Source: an uncultured Bacilli bacterium
GTDB taxonomy: Bacteria > Bacillota_I > Bacilli_A > RFN20 > CAG-826
NCBI GenBank assembly: GCA_905235515.1
Contig: CAJOLV010000013.1
Span: 1-33,602, forward strand
Reading direction: 5' to 3'
DNA: 33,602 bases
The translations under genes and the position numbers were made by a program. Positions 24,405 through 33,177 of the stretch are shown one piece after another; position 1 is the first letter of the stretch; every line of letters starts with the position of its first letter. The notes beneath the pieces were generated by a model. That model worked only from the letters and a program-made list of their open reading frames with translations, was not told the origin of the DNA and ran no database searches.

Positions 24405-25562
24405 ATGCCGATTAAACAATTGGATTTATTAAAAAGTGAAAAACAGACTAGCATTAAAAAGATGCTAACTTTTTTCCTTGATTACTTATTCCTTGTGATT
24501 TTAGGAGTCTTACTCACAATATTGATAGCTACTCCTATATTAAAAACCACAAATGTTTATAACAATTCTTATAACGAGATGGAAGTCACATCAGTGGAAT
24601 GTTATAAAATCCAATGTGAGGCTAAATTATCAATTAAGAAAGATGAGAAATCGATTTTGAATGAGAGTGAATTATTTGATGAATATGTTAATTCACATAT
24701 TTTGTTAAGCTATAGTTATCATGTTGATCAATTTAACGAAGCATCTATTCAAATAGATGATACTTCCAAGAAAGCCTCTTTTGATAATGATTATTTAGGC
24801 TATTACTATAGTCAATACAAACTAGATAAAAATATTGAGATTGAAGATTATAATGGACAGACTGGAATTAATTATTTCATTTCATTGATTAAAGACGGCA
24901 ATTGTGATTCCTTCTTTGAATATCATGAAAATGATTTACCTTCAATTAAAGCGGAAATTGGCATTGATTTATTTAAATATAAAAATGGCGCAAAGAGCTC
25001 TTCCTATTATTCTTCTTTCAAAGATTTTTTCATTAATCTAAATAGAAAGGGTCTCATAGAACTAACTGAATACGCACCTTATAAAGAACAATATGATCAA
25101 TATATCAATGCATACGAAAGAATTTGCAAGGCTCAAAGCAAAACGCTTCTAATAGTGTATTCGTCTTTATATATCGCAATGTTATTATTACCTAGCGTTA
25201 TCTCTGGTAATGGAGTTACTTTAGGGGCATTAATCACTAAAACAAGAACTAGATATGAAAAGAATAAAATCGCATCAGTGATAGTTGATAATGTTTTAAC
25301 ATACATTCTCATGTTTACTTCAATCGGTTTTACTGGTTTATTTTCTTTTGGCATCGCATCGTTAAGTATTAAGTTATTTTACAATGTAACAATCCTAACA
25401 TTTGTGTTGGCGGCTTTAATAATTTTAATAGCAGATTTTATTATCACTTCATTTGTTCCAAAGAATGTTACCTTAGTAGAATTAGCATCGTTTGAAACAA
25501 AAGTTGATGTCCATAAATCTATCAAAAAAGAGGAGGAGCAAAATGAAACGGATCAGGCTTGA
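24405..25562 (+). CDS. Membrane protein, RDD-like, with large extracytoplasmic domain
   Basis: A 385-aa membrane protein. One transmembrane helix lies near the N-terminus (about 20-45), then a ~195-aa hydrophilic loop rich in Tyr, Asp and Lys, then three helices (about 245-265, 295-320, 322-350) and a charged tail. The arrangement and the GxxLGALITKTR segment recall RDD-family proteins, but this is tentative and no function can be given. A TTG at 24390 extends the frame by five residues and is the alternative start. Its end overlaps the alpha-galactosidase start by 20 nt, so the two are probably co-translated. Confidence 0.7.
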   Translation: MPIKQLDLLKSEKQTSIKKMLTFFLDYLFLVILGVLLTILIATPILKTTNVYNNSYNEMEVTSVECYKIQCEAKLSIKKDEKSILNESELFDEYVNSHILLSYSYHVDQFNEASIQIDDTSKKASFDNDYLGYYYSQYKLDKNIEIEDYNGQTGINYFISLIKDGNCDSFFEYHENDLPSIKAEIGIDLFKYKNGAKSSSYYSSFKDFFINLNRKGLIELTEYAPYKEQYDQYINAYERICKAQSKTLLIVYSSLYIAMLLLPSVISGNGVTLGALITKTRTRYEKNKIASVIVDNVLTYILMFTSIGFTGLFSFGIASLSIKLFYNVTILTFVLAALIILIADFIITSFVPKNVTLVELASFETKVDVHKSIKKEEEQNETDQA

Positions 25563-27621
25563 TTCAAAGAATTTAACACTCTGTTTTTCTCTAGATGAAG
25601 ACCAACCAAGATATCTTTATTTTGGTAAAAAACTCGGAAAAAACGCTACTTTTGCAAGGTTTTATGATAAGGAAACCAGTTTTTTCGGTGTCGATTTACA
25701 TAGACCAATCTTCTCTTGTTTTGGCTCATATGAACATCATGAATACTCCCACGTTTTCTTAAATGCCAATGGTGGTTATTCTAATTCATTTAAGTTTATT
25801 GAGTTTTATGAAACGACAAAAGTAATACCAGGAATGCCATCTGGTCATAATGAAGATAGAACAATTTGTTTTACTTTTGTGGACCAAGAAGCAAAGATTA
25901 AACTTGATATTTATTACTCTGTATATTTTGAATCTGATGTCTTTTCTTGTTATTCGAAAATTACTAATTTAGGGACTGATGACATCCATGTTTTAAAAGC
26001 CTCTTCTTTATCCTTCAGAGTTAACCAAAATGATTTCAAAATCGTGACTTTTAATGGGTCTTGGGCAAAGGAAAGAAATAGAACCGAAACATCATTGAGT
26101 AATGGTTTGTTAATTAATTCATCTGTTAATGGTTCATCATCACATTTACATAATCCTTTCACTATGATGATTGATTCTAAAAATCACGCTTATGGATTTA
26201 ATCTAATTTATAGTGGAAATCATAAAACTTCCTATGAAGCTGGTTTTGCTAACCGCATGAATGTTATTGTCGGTATCAACGATTTCTTGTTTGATTGGAA
26301 ATTATCTTTTAAAGAAGAGTTTGTTACACCTGAAGCTATTTTCTCATATGCAGAAAATGAAAATGATTTAATGTATCATTTCCATTCTTTTATAAGGAAC
26401 AATTTAATGCAAAAACAATTTAAAGATAGTGTTAGACCAGTGATTTTTAATAACTGGGAAGGCACTTATTTTGATTTTACCAGCGACAAAATCTATGAAA
26501 TGGCAAAAGAAGCCAAAGAATTAGGTTGTGAATTATTTGTTTTGGATGATGGTTGGTTCTCTAATCGTCATTCGGATGAATCTTCTTTAGGCGATTGGTG
26601 GGCAAATAAAGAGAAAACCGGTGGGAGTCTTTCTGTTTTGAGTCAAAGAATTAAAGGGCTCGGTTTAAAATTTGGCATTTGGATGGAGCCAGAAATGATT
26701 TCTCCTGATTCAGATCTTTATCGTAATCATCCCGAATATGCGATGGAAATACCCGGAAGAAAGCCAACTCTATGGAGAAATGAACTGATGCTTGATTTGA
26801 CTCAAGAGGAAGTCAAAGAATTTGTCTATAAGACAATATGCCAAATTATTGATGAGGCAAATGCGGATTATGTGAAATGGGATTATAACCGACAAATGAC
26901 TGAAATATTTGGTAGAAACTTCTCGACCAGTGAATATTTTCATCGATATATATTAGCTTTATATGACATTTTAGAAAGAATCTCTAAGAAATACCCTCAT
27001 GTATTATTTGAAGGATGCGCCGGTGGTGGTGGCAGATTTGACCTTGGCATGCTTAGATATTTTTCACAAATTTGGACTAGTGATGACACAGATCCAAGAG
27101 AAAGAATCATTATTCAAGATGGCACTTTAAGTGGTTATCCACAAATTGCCATTACCGCTCATGTATCGGCTTCACCAATCCACACAACGAAGAAAACCGC
27201 AAACCTTAAAGATAGATATAACGTGTCTTGTTCTATGAATCTTGGTTATGAATTAGACTCTACTCTGTTAAATACAAAGGAAAAAGAAGCAATCAAAAAA
27301 CAAATTGAATTCTACAAACAAAATAGAGAATTAATTCAATTAGGAAGAACATATCGCCTATCTTATAAAGATGTTATGAAAGGTGTGTTGACAGAAAAAG
27401 ATAATAAATATTTAATATTTATTTATTTACTAAAAGACAAAGATTTTACTGTTAAATTACCTCACATATTTATTGATGATAAGAGATATTCAATTGATGG
27501 AATTCATGTATCTGGTTATGACCTTAATAGAAAAGGGCTACCAAAAACAGTCATATCTGATATGGTTATAGATAATGATTTTACTGTAGAGATTACTAGC
27601 AAAGTATTGAAAATAGAATAA
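25543..27621 (+). CDS. GH36 alpha-galactosidase
   Basis: A 692-aa glycoside hydrolase family 36 enzyme that removes alpha-linked galactose (or GalNAc in some members) with retention. It has an N-terminal beta-supersandwich (1 to about 290) and a TIM barrel with LDDGWF (334-339), FGIWMEPEM (377-385) and KWDYNR (445-450), where Asp447 is the nucleophile. FEGCAGGGGRFD follows, and then SDDTDP (513-518), which contains the acid/base Asp. A C-terminal beta domain completes it. Length is normal. No signal peptide, so it acts on imported sugar. ATG 25543 is chosen for its AGGAGG site; earlier in-frame codons lie within the previous gene. It is followed after 1 nt by the kinase-like gene. Confidence 0.95.
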   Translation: MKRIRLDSKNLTLCFSLDEDQPRYLYFGKKLGKNATFARFYDKETSFFGVDLHRPIFSCFGSYEHHEYSHVFLNANGGYSNSFKFIEFYETTKVIPGMPSGHNEDRTICFTFVDQEAKIKLDIYYSVYFESDVFSCYSKITNLGTDDIHVLKASSLSFRVNQNDFKIVTFNGSWAKERNRTETSLSNGLLINSSVNGSSSHLHNPFTMMIDSKNHAYGFNLIYSGNHKTSYEAGFANRMNVIVGINDFLFDWKLSFKEEFVTPEAIFSYAENENDLMYHFHSFIRNNLMQKQFKDSVRPVIFNNWEGTYFDFTSDKIYEMAKEAKELGCELFVLDDGWFSNRHSDESSLGDWWANKEKTGGSLSVLSQRIKGLGLKFGIWMEPEMISPDSDLYRNHPEYAMEIPGRKPTLWRNELMLDLTQEEVKEFVYKTICQIIDEANADYVKWDYNRQMTEIFGRNFSTSEYFHRYILALYDILERISKKYPHVLFEGCAGGGGRFDLGMLRYFSQIWTSDDTDPRERIIIQDGTLSGYPQIAITAHVSASPIHTTKKTANLKDRYNVSCSMNLGYELDSTLLNTKEKEAIKKQIEFYKQNRELIQLGRTYRLSYKDVMKGVLTEKDNKYLIFIYLLKDKDFTVKLPHIFIDDKRYSIDGIHVSGYDLNRKGLPKTVISDMVIDNDFTVEITSKVLKIE

Positions 27622-27622
27622 A

Positions 27623-29200
27623 ATGAAATGGCGTTTTAAAGAAAATATCACTGGAAGCATTCCCGATCGAAAAACCGAACTAGAAATCATTAAACAGAAT
27701 TCGATATTTTCTTTTAACTTCGCCTGCTCTAAATCTGATTTAATCAGCTATTCGAATAAAAACAATGATTGTTTATATGATGCCTCAGTAGTGGAAGTAT
27801 TTATTGATGTTGGAGAAGATAGTTATTATGAAATCGAAGTAGCCCCTAATGGAGCGACATTCTTCGCTAAAATATTGAATAAAAAAGTCACTTTTATTGA
27901 AAATGACAACTTTTTCACTAGTGAAGTTCATATCGAAGGAGTGAAATATTTTGTCACTATTAAAGTGGATTTAAGTAGAGCAAAAGATATTGACCAAGTG
28001 AAGTTTAATGCTTACCGAATTGAAAAAGATAAAGAGGGCAAACAATCTTTATATGCTTTATTCCCGACTTTTTCCAATACATTTCATGTACCAGAAAAAT
28101 TTGTCTTACTTAATTCATTCTTAGCGGACGAGAAACTATTTGAAATATGTAATTCCTTTAATCTAGGCGGTTCAATTATTAATGTTTTCCCTTATGGGAA
28201 TGGCCATATTAATAAAACATATTTAGTTTCTACAGATAATAAGCGGAAATATGTCTTACAACAAATTAATAACACCGTCTTTCCTGATGTGGACGCCTTG
28301 ATGAATAATATCGTTTTAGCGACCAAGCATTTAGAAAATAAAGGTTTTGAAACCCTTCATGTAGTTAATTATATTGATGGGAAGCCTTATCTATATGAAG
28401 ACAATAAATATTATCGAGTCTATGACGCTATATTGAACGCCGTTTCATATGAAAAAGTAAGCGATAAAATAATGCTAGAAAAACTAGGTTTTTCCATCGG
28501 TGAGTTCCACCAAGCCTTCAGAGATTTTGATGCTAACTTATTAGTGGAGATCATTCCTAATTTTCATAATACAAGGCAAAGATATTTGAATTTATTAGAC
28601 GCTATTGCAAAAGATTCTTTCAATAGAAAGAAAGATGTTTTGAAAGAAATTGAAACAGTTAATAAGTATAAAAATGAATACGGTCGAATTGTCGATGATA
28701 TTAAACTAGGAAAAATCAAATTAGCAACTACTCATAATGACACAAAGATCAATAATGTCATGTTTGATTTAGTGACTGGTGAACCACGTTGTGTTATTGA
28801 TTTAGATACGATTATGCCTGGAAGTTATCTTTATGATATTGGTGATGCGTTTAGAGGACTATTTACTGGTGATAATGAAGATAACCCTGATTTATCTAAA
28901 TTAAATATGTCATATTCGATTTTTGAACATTTTATGAGAGGGTATCTCAAAGAAATGAAAGATGTCTTAAATCCATATGAAATTCAAATGATTCCTTTTT
29001 CAATGTTTTTAATTACTATGGAATGCGGAATTAGATTCTTAGAGGACTATTTAAGAGGGGATACATATTTTAAATGCCATTATCCAAAACAAAACATCAA
29101 TAGATGTCGTAGTCAAATCAAATTAGCGGAAGATATTTATCACAATATGAAAAAATTCCACGAAATCGTGGAAAATCTTCTTCATGAATTAAGTAATTAA
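27623..29200 (+). CDS. Sugar-binding (CBM9-like) domain fused to a NahK-like hexosamine kinase
   Basis: A 525-aa protein with two parts. Residues 1 to about 165 form a beta-sandwich resembling the CBM9/DOMON carbohydrate-binding fold (SVVEVFIDVG, YYEIEVAPNG). Residues about 175-525 are an aminoglycoside-phosphotransferase-type kinase closest in motifs to N-acetylhexosamine 1-kinase (NahK): nucleotide loop YGNGHINKTY (191-200), VLQQINNTVF (211-220), catalytic HNDTKINNV (371-379) and metal site IDLDT (392-396). It would phosphorylate a hexosamine or hexose released by GH36 inside the cell. The binding domain on a cytoplasmic kinase is unusual. Last plus-strand gene of the operon; it overlaps the opposite-strand PIG-L gene by 4 nt. 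Confidence 0.85.
   Translation: MKWRFKENITGSIPDRKTELEIIKQNSIFSFNFACSKSDLISYSNKNNDCLYDASVVEVFIDVGEDSYYEIEVAPNGATFFAKILNKKVTFIENDNFFTSEVHIEGVKYFVTIKVDLSRAKDIDQVKFNAYRIEKDKEGKQSLYALFPTFSNTFHVPEKFVLLNSFLADEKLFEICNSFNLGGSIINVFPYGNGHINKTYLVSTDNKRKYVLQQINNTVFPDVDALMNNIVLATKHLENKGFETLHVVNYIDGKPYLYEDNKYYRVYDAILNAVSYEKVSDKIMLEKLGFSIGEFHQAFRDFDANLLVEIIPNFHNTRQRYLNLLDAIAKDSFNRKKDVLKEIETVNKYKNEYGRIVDDIKLGKIKLATTHNDTKINNVMFDLVTGEPRCVIDLDTIMPGSYLYDIGDAFRGLFTGDNEDNPDLSKLNMSYSIFEHFMRGYLKEMKDVLNPYEIQMIPFSMFLITMECGIRFLEDYLRGDTYFKCHYPKQNINRCRSQIKLAEDIYHNMKKFHEIVENLLHELSN
29150..29173 (-). terminator. Terminator of the PIG-L gene, inside the opposing kinase coding region
   Basis: On the minus strand TTCCACG/CGTGGAA (29156-29162 with 29167-29173), loop ATTT, is followed by TTTTTT. 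It lies ~24 nt beyond the PIG-L stop and within the last codons of the plus-strand kinase gene. It has no T run on the plus strand. Confidence 0.8.
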
Positions 29201-30015
29201 AGATTGTTATTTACATCAGTATATAAATCATCAATGAATGAGGTGGCGTATTCTTTAATGGATAAGCCATCGTTTTTAATTAATGGTGTCAAATCAATCG
29301 CATAGCTAATCATCTTATATGAATCAACAGAGTGGGATTGGAAATAGGTCGCATTAGCGTATCTTCTGCCAATGGATGCTTTCGTATACGCTTTACCGCC
29401 GGCAATTTGGCTTTTAAATACATCTAATAATTGTTTTTGTAATCTTTCGTTACGCGAGACATCAAAGCCAATCTTTTTATCATCATCGACCCAGTCTAAG
29501 CCTCTCCAAACTTCACAACCATAAACAATTTTTGGGCGGTCTTTTCTCTCTAATAGTCTGATGGCTTGAATTACTTTTTTAACAACTCCTAGGTGAGTTG
29601 GGTGTTTATCTAAAATGTTATGGGTATAGATAACTTCAGGTTTTAATTCAAGAATAATATCTTTATATTCATTAACAATATCAATGTTATGATTGTCCTT
29701 TACTTCTTTAGAAGTATAGTTAAGTAAATATAATGAATGATATCTACCAATCTCACTAGCTTGTTTTTGTTCTTCAATACGAACTTTTTTCATCATTTCA
29801 TCGGTGTAATCTTTGAACTCACCAGTTCTCGCTGATCCGCCTCCATCAGTGGTCACGACACACGCGAAAGAAGAATTCTTAGAATAATAACCTTTTAATA
29901 TGCCGTGTATAGCCATGATTTCATTGTCATCTTGATGCGCACATATTGTCAGATATTTAACTTTTTCTATTTTTCTATTTTTAGGATAATAGATTTGACC
30001 CTTTAGTAGTTTCAT
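29197..30015 (-). CDS. PIG-L/LmbE-family N-acetyl deacetylase
   Basis: A 272-aa zinc deacetylase of the LmbE/GlcNAc-PI de-N-acetylase family, whose members remove acetyl groups from GlcNAc-type conjugates. The zinc site is AHQDD (26-30; the family norm is AHPDD) with a distant KHPTH (137-141) supplying His138 and His141. GGGSARTGE is the usual loop. No signal peptide. An AGAGG site lies 9 nt before the ATG. It converges on the kinase gene and shares four bases with it (TTAA serves both stops). The opposite strand means separate control, but its chemistry fits an amino-sugar pathway. Confidence 0.9.
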   Translation of the reverse strand: MKLLKGQIYYPKNRKIEKVKYLTICAHQDDNEIMAIHGILKGYYSKNSSFACVVTTDGGGSARTGEFKDYTDEMMKKVRIEEQKQASEIGRYHSLYLLNYTSKEVKDNHNIDIVNEYKDIILELKPEVIYTHNILDKHPTHLGVVKKVIQAIRLLERKDRPKIVYGCEVWRGLDWVDDDKKIGFDVSRNERLQKQLLDVFKSQIAGGKAYTKASIGRRYANATYFQSHSVDSYKMISYAIDLTPLIKNDGLSIKEYATSFIDDLYTDVNNNL

Positions 30016-30032
30016 AATAATTGCCTCTAATT

Positions 30033-30038
30033 ATTATA
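30033..30038 (-). promoter_or_regulatory. -10 element for the PIG-L gene
   Basis: A perfect TATAAT on the minus strand about 18 nt before the start codon. A TTGATA further upstream (30060-30065) is 21 nt away, too far for a normal -35, so the promoter is only partly convincing. Confidence 0.45.
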
Positions 30039-30063
30039 CTGAACATTTTTATAAAAATATATC

Positions 30064-30089
30064 AATCTGAGAAAATCTCAGATTTTTTT
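30064..30089 (+). terminator. Terminator in the divergent region before the esterase gene
   Basis: The stem AATCTGAG/CTCAGATT (30064-30071 with 30077-30084) and 5-nt loop are followed by TTTTTTT on the plus strand. As at 1671-1702, no plus-strand gene precedes it. Confidence 0.78.
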
Positions 30090-30111
30090 ATCAAACAAAT
30101 CGTAGTAATAT

Positions 30112-31005
30112 ATGTATATGACTTTCCCAAAATGGCTAGTAGACTTTTATATCAGATACACTAAAGAAAGTGGTAAAAAAGCCACTAAAGAATTAATAAT
30201 TGATCGGCATACTGAGAATTATAATATCCCTAAATATTTAAGATTTCCGCGTCCAATCATTAAAAATGATTATTTAGAAATGGAGATATTTGAATCTCAT
30301 TCTAATGGGAAATCTAAGTGGACTTTATTATATTTTCATGGTGGATCCTATATACATAAATTCTCTCCATTTCATTGGAGATTCTTAAGCAAAATTGCCA
30401 AAATGACTGGTTGCGCTTTAGTGGTGCCTAACTATTTTATGATGCCGAAATGGAGTGCAAAGATTTCTAATGAAATCACTATGAATTATTATGAAGCGTT
30501 CACACGTACACATGACATGAGCAAAGTTGTTATCGCCGGCGATAGTGCCGGTGGTGGTTTGGCCTTAGTAATTATGCAACGCGCTATTAAAATGGGATTA
30601 CCTTTACCCGCTAAAGCGATATTAATTTCTCCATGGGTTGATGTTACGGGTGGTAATCCGGAAAAAGACCGCGTTGATAATATGATTAGTTACGATGTGG
30701 CCATGGAATATGGAAAAGCATGGCAAAAAGGATTAAAAGATAAAGATCCATTTGCCTCTCCTTTATATGGAGATATGGCTGGTTTACCGCCAGTGGACTT
30801 ATGGGTGGGAGGAAATGAAGTATTATTTTATGACATCATGTTCTTATTTATGAAAATGAAAGATAATAATGTGCAAGTAAAACTGCATCAAACAATCAAT
30901 GAAGGACATGTATTCCCTCTATATCCGACAAGAAATGGCAAAAACGCTAGAAAAGAGATTGCGGAGTTTATCTTAAATGAAACAAATATTAAGTCTAAAA
31001 GATGA
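30112..31005 (+). CDS. Alpha/beta-hydrolase, hormone-sensitive-lipase-type esterase
   Basis: A 297-aa cytoplasmic esterase-type enzyme. The oxyanion motif is HGGSY (76-80), the nucleophile elbow GDSAGG (143-148) with Ser145, an acidic residue lies in GGNEVL/YD (Glu236 or Asp241), and His266 is in NEGHVFPL. These are the features of the HSL/family IV esterases, which cleave acyl or acetyl esters of small substrates. The start is uncertain: ATG 30112 or ATG 30118. Neither has a Shine-Dalgarno, and TAATAT just upstream (30106-30111) could be a -10 giving a leaderless transcript. It overlaps the Nudix gene by 29 nt and so is the first of a three-gene coupled unit. Confidence 0.88.
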   Translation: MYMTFPKWLVDFYIRYTKESGKKATKELIIDRHTENYNIPKYLRFPRPIIKNDYLEMEIFESHSNGKSKWTLLYFHGGSYIHKFSPFHWRFLSKIAKMTGCALVVPNYFMMPKWSAKISNEITMNYYEAFTRTHDMSKVVIAGDSAGGGLALVIMQRAIKMGLPLPAKAILISPWVDVTGGNPEKDRVDNMISYDVAMEYGKAWQKGLKDKDPFASPLYGDMAGLPPVDLWVGGNEVLFYDIMFLFMKMKDNNVQVKLHQTINEGHVFPLYPTRNGKNARKEIAEFILNETNIKSKR

Positions 31006-31498
31006 ACAATACCCACTAGAATATATTGACCACACTAGATATATTTCTAGAGCCATTTTACTCAATGAAAAAAACGAAGTTGCTTTAATCAAGGTTAATG
31101 GTGATGATATGTTTGGACATCGCGATTATTATGAAACTCCAGGTGGTGGAAAGAAGGATAAAGAGACACTGGCGGATGCTTGTGTGAGAGAAGTCCAAGA
31201 AGAAACCGGTTATCAATCCACAATTATTAAAGAACTTGGATTAGTAGTGGATTATTATAATCTCATCCATAGAAAAAACAGAAACTACTGTTATCTTTGC
31301 AAAACTGTCAAATTTGTTGGAAAACATTTAGATAATTATGAAACTAAGATGCTCGAAAAAGTCATCTGGGTGAGCATTGATAAAGCTATTGAACTATATG
31401 ATAATATGGGTGGTTCTGGAGTGGCTAAATTAGTCAAATATAGAGAATTGCCAATATTAAAGAAGGTTAAAAGAATTATGGAAAGGAGTGCGTTATGA
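30977..31498 (+). CDS. Nudix hydrolase
   Basis: A 173-aa Nudix enzyme, a family that cleaves nucleoside diphosphates linked to another group. The Nudix box G-x5-E-x7-REVQEETGY is complete at 57-79, with all Mg-binding acidic residues present, preceded by YYETPGGG. The substrate cannot be read from the sequence. It begins inside the esterase gene (29-nt overlap) and ends with an ATGA overlap with surE, which implies translational coupling of all three. Confidence 0.92.
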   Translation: MKQILSLKDEQYPLEYIDHTRYISRAILLNEKNEVALIKVNGDDMFGHRDYYETPGGGKKDKETLADACVREVQEETGYQSTIIKELGLVVDYYNLIHRKNRNYCYLCKTVKFVGKHLDNYETKMLEKVIWVSIDKAIELYDNMGGSGVAKLVKYRELPILKKVKRIMERSAL

Positions 31499-32205
31499 AT
31501 ATCTTGTTAACGAATGATGATGGCTATAATTCAGAAGGTATTTTGTTATTAAAAGACAAACTTAAAAAATATGGCATAGTTGTCATTGTTGCTCCTTTAA
31601 AACATATGAGTGCGAAATCTGTTTCTATTACTTTAGGAACTGGCTTCCATGTTTTAGATATGGGTGATAATGTTTTTGCTTGTGATGGCACTCCAGCAGA
31701 TTGTGTCTCTTTTGCTTGTAATGCTCTCAATATCAAATTCGATTTAGTAGTATCTGGCTGTAATAATGGATTCAATATTTCTTATGACACCATGTATAGC
31801 GGCACTATTGGAGCGTGCCTTGAAGCACTTACATATGGAGTGAAAGCTATCGCTGTATCTTGTGAATTCAATTTTGATTTAGTGGATAAATATTTTGATG
31901 AAGTCTTTAAATATGTTTTAGACAAAAATCTATTGTCAAAAGAATATTTATTAAATGTTAATTTCCCAATGGGTGAAGTTATGAAGGGTATCAAATTATC
32001 ATCTTTATATTACAACGTTAATCAATACGATTATTTCTTTACCAAAGAAGAAGATGGGCATCATGCTTATCGCAAATTGAAAACCGATTATAGTGATGAT
32101 AAAGGAAGCGATTGTTTTCTAGTAAGACACGGATATGTTTCTATTACTCCATTAAACAAAAGTTATTTTAATAGAGAATTATTGGAAGAGTTAAAAAACA
32201 GGTAG
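31495..32205 (+). CDS. surE: 5'/3'-nucleotidase SurE
   Basis: SurE is a metal-dependent phosphatase that dephosphorylates nucleoside monophosphates and short polyphosphates. The 236-aa protein has the N-terminal NILLTNDDG signature with the metal-binding Asp pair at 8-9. It also has VAPLKHMSAKS, CDGTPADCV and the VSGCNNGFN...YSGTIGA active-site loop. Length is close to the family norm. An AAAGGAG site lies upstream and the ATG overlaps the Nudix stop (ATGA). With Nudix it forms a nucleotide clean-up pair. Confidence 0.93.
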   Translation: MNILLTNDDGYNSEGILLLKDKLKKYGIVVIVAPLKHMSAKSVSITLGTGFHVLDMGDNVFACDGTPADCVSFACNALNIKFDLVVSGCNNGFNISYDTMYSGTIGACLEALTYGVKAIAVSCEFNFDLVDKYFDEVFKYVLDKNLLSKEYLLNVNFPMGEVMKGIKLSSLYYNVNQYDYFFTKEEDGHHAYRKLKTDYSDDKGSDCFLVRHGYVSITPLNKSYFNRELLEELKNR

Positions 32206-32245
32206 TTTTTATCAACAAATTTATTTAATTTTTTGATAATCATTA

Positions 32246-32251
32246 TATAAT
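32246..32251 (+). promoter_or_regulatory. -10 element for the aldolase gene
   Basis: A perfect TATAAT lies 31 nt before the aldolase ATG. A T-rich stretch upstream provides no clear -35. An AAAAGGAAG ribosome site follows at about 32265. Confidence 0.5.
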
Positions 32252-32282
32252 GAATAATGTATAGAAAAGGAAGTACAAAATT

Positions 32283-33158
32283 ATGCCATTAGTTAGTGCA
32301 ACAAAAATGATTAATGACGCTCACAAAGGTCATTATGCCATCTGTGCTTTTAACATCAACAATCTTGAATGGACCAAATCCATCCTTGAAGCATGTGAAA
32401 AAGCCAAAGCTCCAGTTATCTTAGAAGTTAGCGAAGGAGCCAACAAATATATGTGTGGCTTTAAAACAGTCGCCAATATGGTGAGAGACATTGTTGAATA
32501 TCTCGGTATCACAATCCCAGTCGCTCTCCACTTAGACCATGGTACATATGAAGGCGCAAAAGCCGCTATTGAAGCTGGTTACACCTCTGTTATGTTTGAT
32601 GGTTCTCATTATTCTTTTGAAGAAAATTTACAAAAATCCAAAGAAATCATTGCTTTAGCTCATTCCAAAGGTATCTCTGTTGAATGTGAAGTAGGTGGTA
32701 TTGGTGGTAGTGAAGATGGTGTCACCTCTGCTGGTGAAAAAGCTGATCCAGAAGAATGCCGTATCATCGCTGAATTAGGCGTTGACTTCTTAGCCGCTGG
32801 TATTGGCAACATCCACGGTATCTATCCAGAAAATTGGCAAGGTTTAGACTTTGAAGTCTTAGCAAAAATCCAAGAAGCGACAAATGGTAAACCATTAGTC
32901 CTCCATGGTGGTACAGGTATCCCATTCCCAATGGTTAGAAAAGCTATTGAAAATGGTATTAGTAAAGTCAATATCAATACCGACCTCCAATTAGCGTTCG
33001 CCGCTGGTGAAAGACAATATTTCGAAGAAAAGAAGGACTTAGACCTCAAAGGTAAAGGATTCGATCCTCGTAAATTATTGAAACCAGGTTGTGAAGCAAT
33101 CAAAGTTAAAGTCGAAGAATTATTAAAAGCATTTGGCTCTTACGGCCAAGCTGCTTAA
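32283..33158 (+). CDS. fba: Class II fructose-1,6-bisphosphate aldolase
   Basis: Glycolytic enzyme that splits fructose-1,6-bisphosphate into dihydroxyacetone phosphate and glyceraldehyde-3-phosphate using Zn. The 291-aa protein has HLDHG (83-87) with catalytic Asp85 and Zn ligand His86, the ECEVGGIGGSEDG loop, GNIHGIYP and VLHGGTG. These are the hallmark motifs in family order. The close relatives tagatose-bisphosphate aldolases share them, which would matter in a galactose-using organism. Codon use suggests high expression. It is monocistronic with its own promoter and is followed by a terminator-like stem at the IS edge. Confidence 0.95.
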   Translation: MPLVSATKMINDAHKGHYAICAFNINNLEWTKSILEACEKAKAPVILEVSEGANKYMCGFKTVANMVRDIVEYLGITIPVALHLDHGTYEGAKAAIEAGYTSVMFDGSHYSFEENLQKSKEIIALAHSKGISVECEVGGIGGSEDGVTSAGEKADPEECRIIAELGVDFLAAGIGNIHGIYPENWQGLDFEVLAKIQEATNGKPLVLHGGTGIPFPMVRKAIENGISKVNINTDLQLAFAAGERQYFEEKKDLDLKGKGFDPRKLLKPGCEAIKVKVEELLKAFGSYGQAA

Positions 33159-33177
33159 TAGTTGCTACAACAATAAG

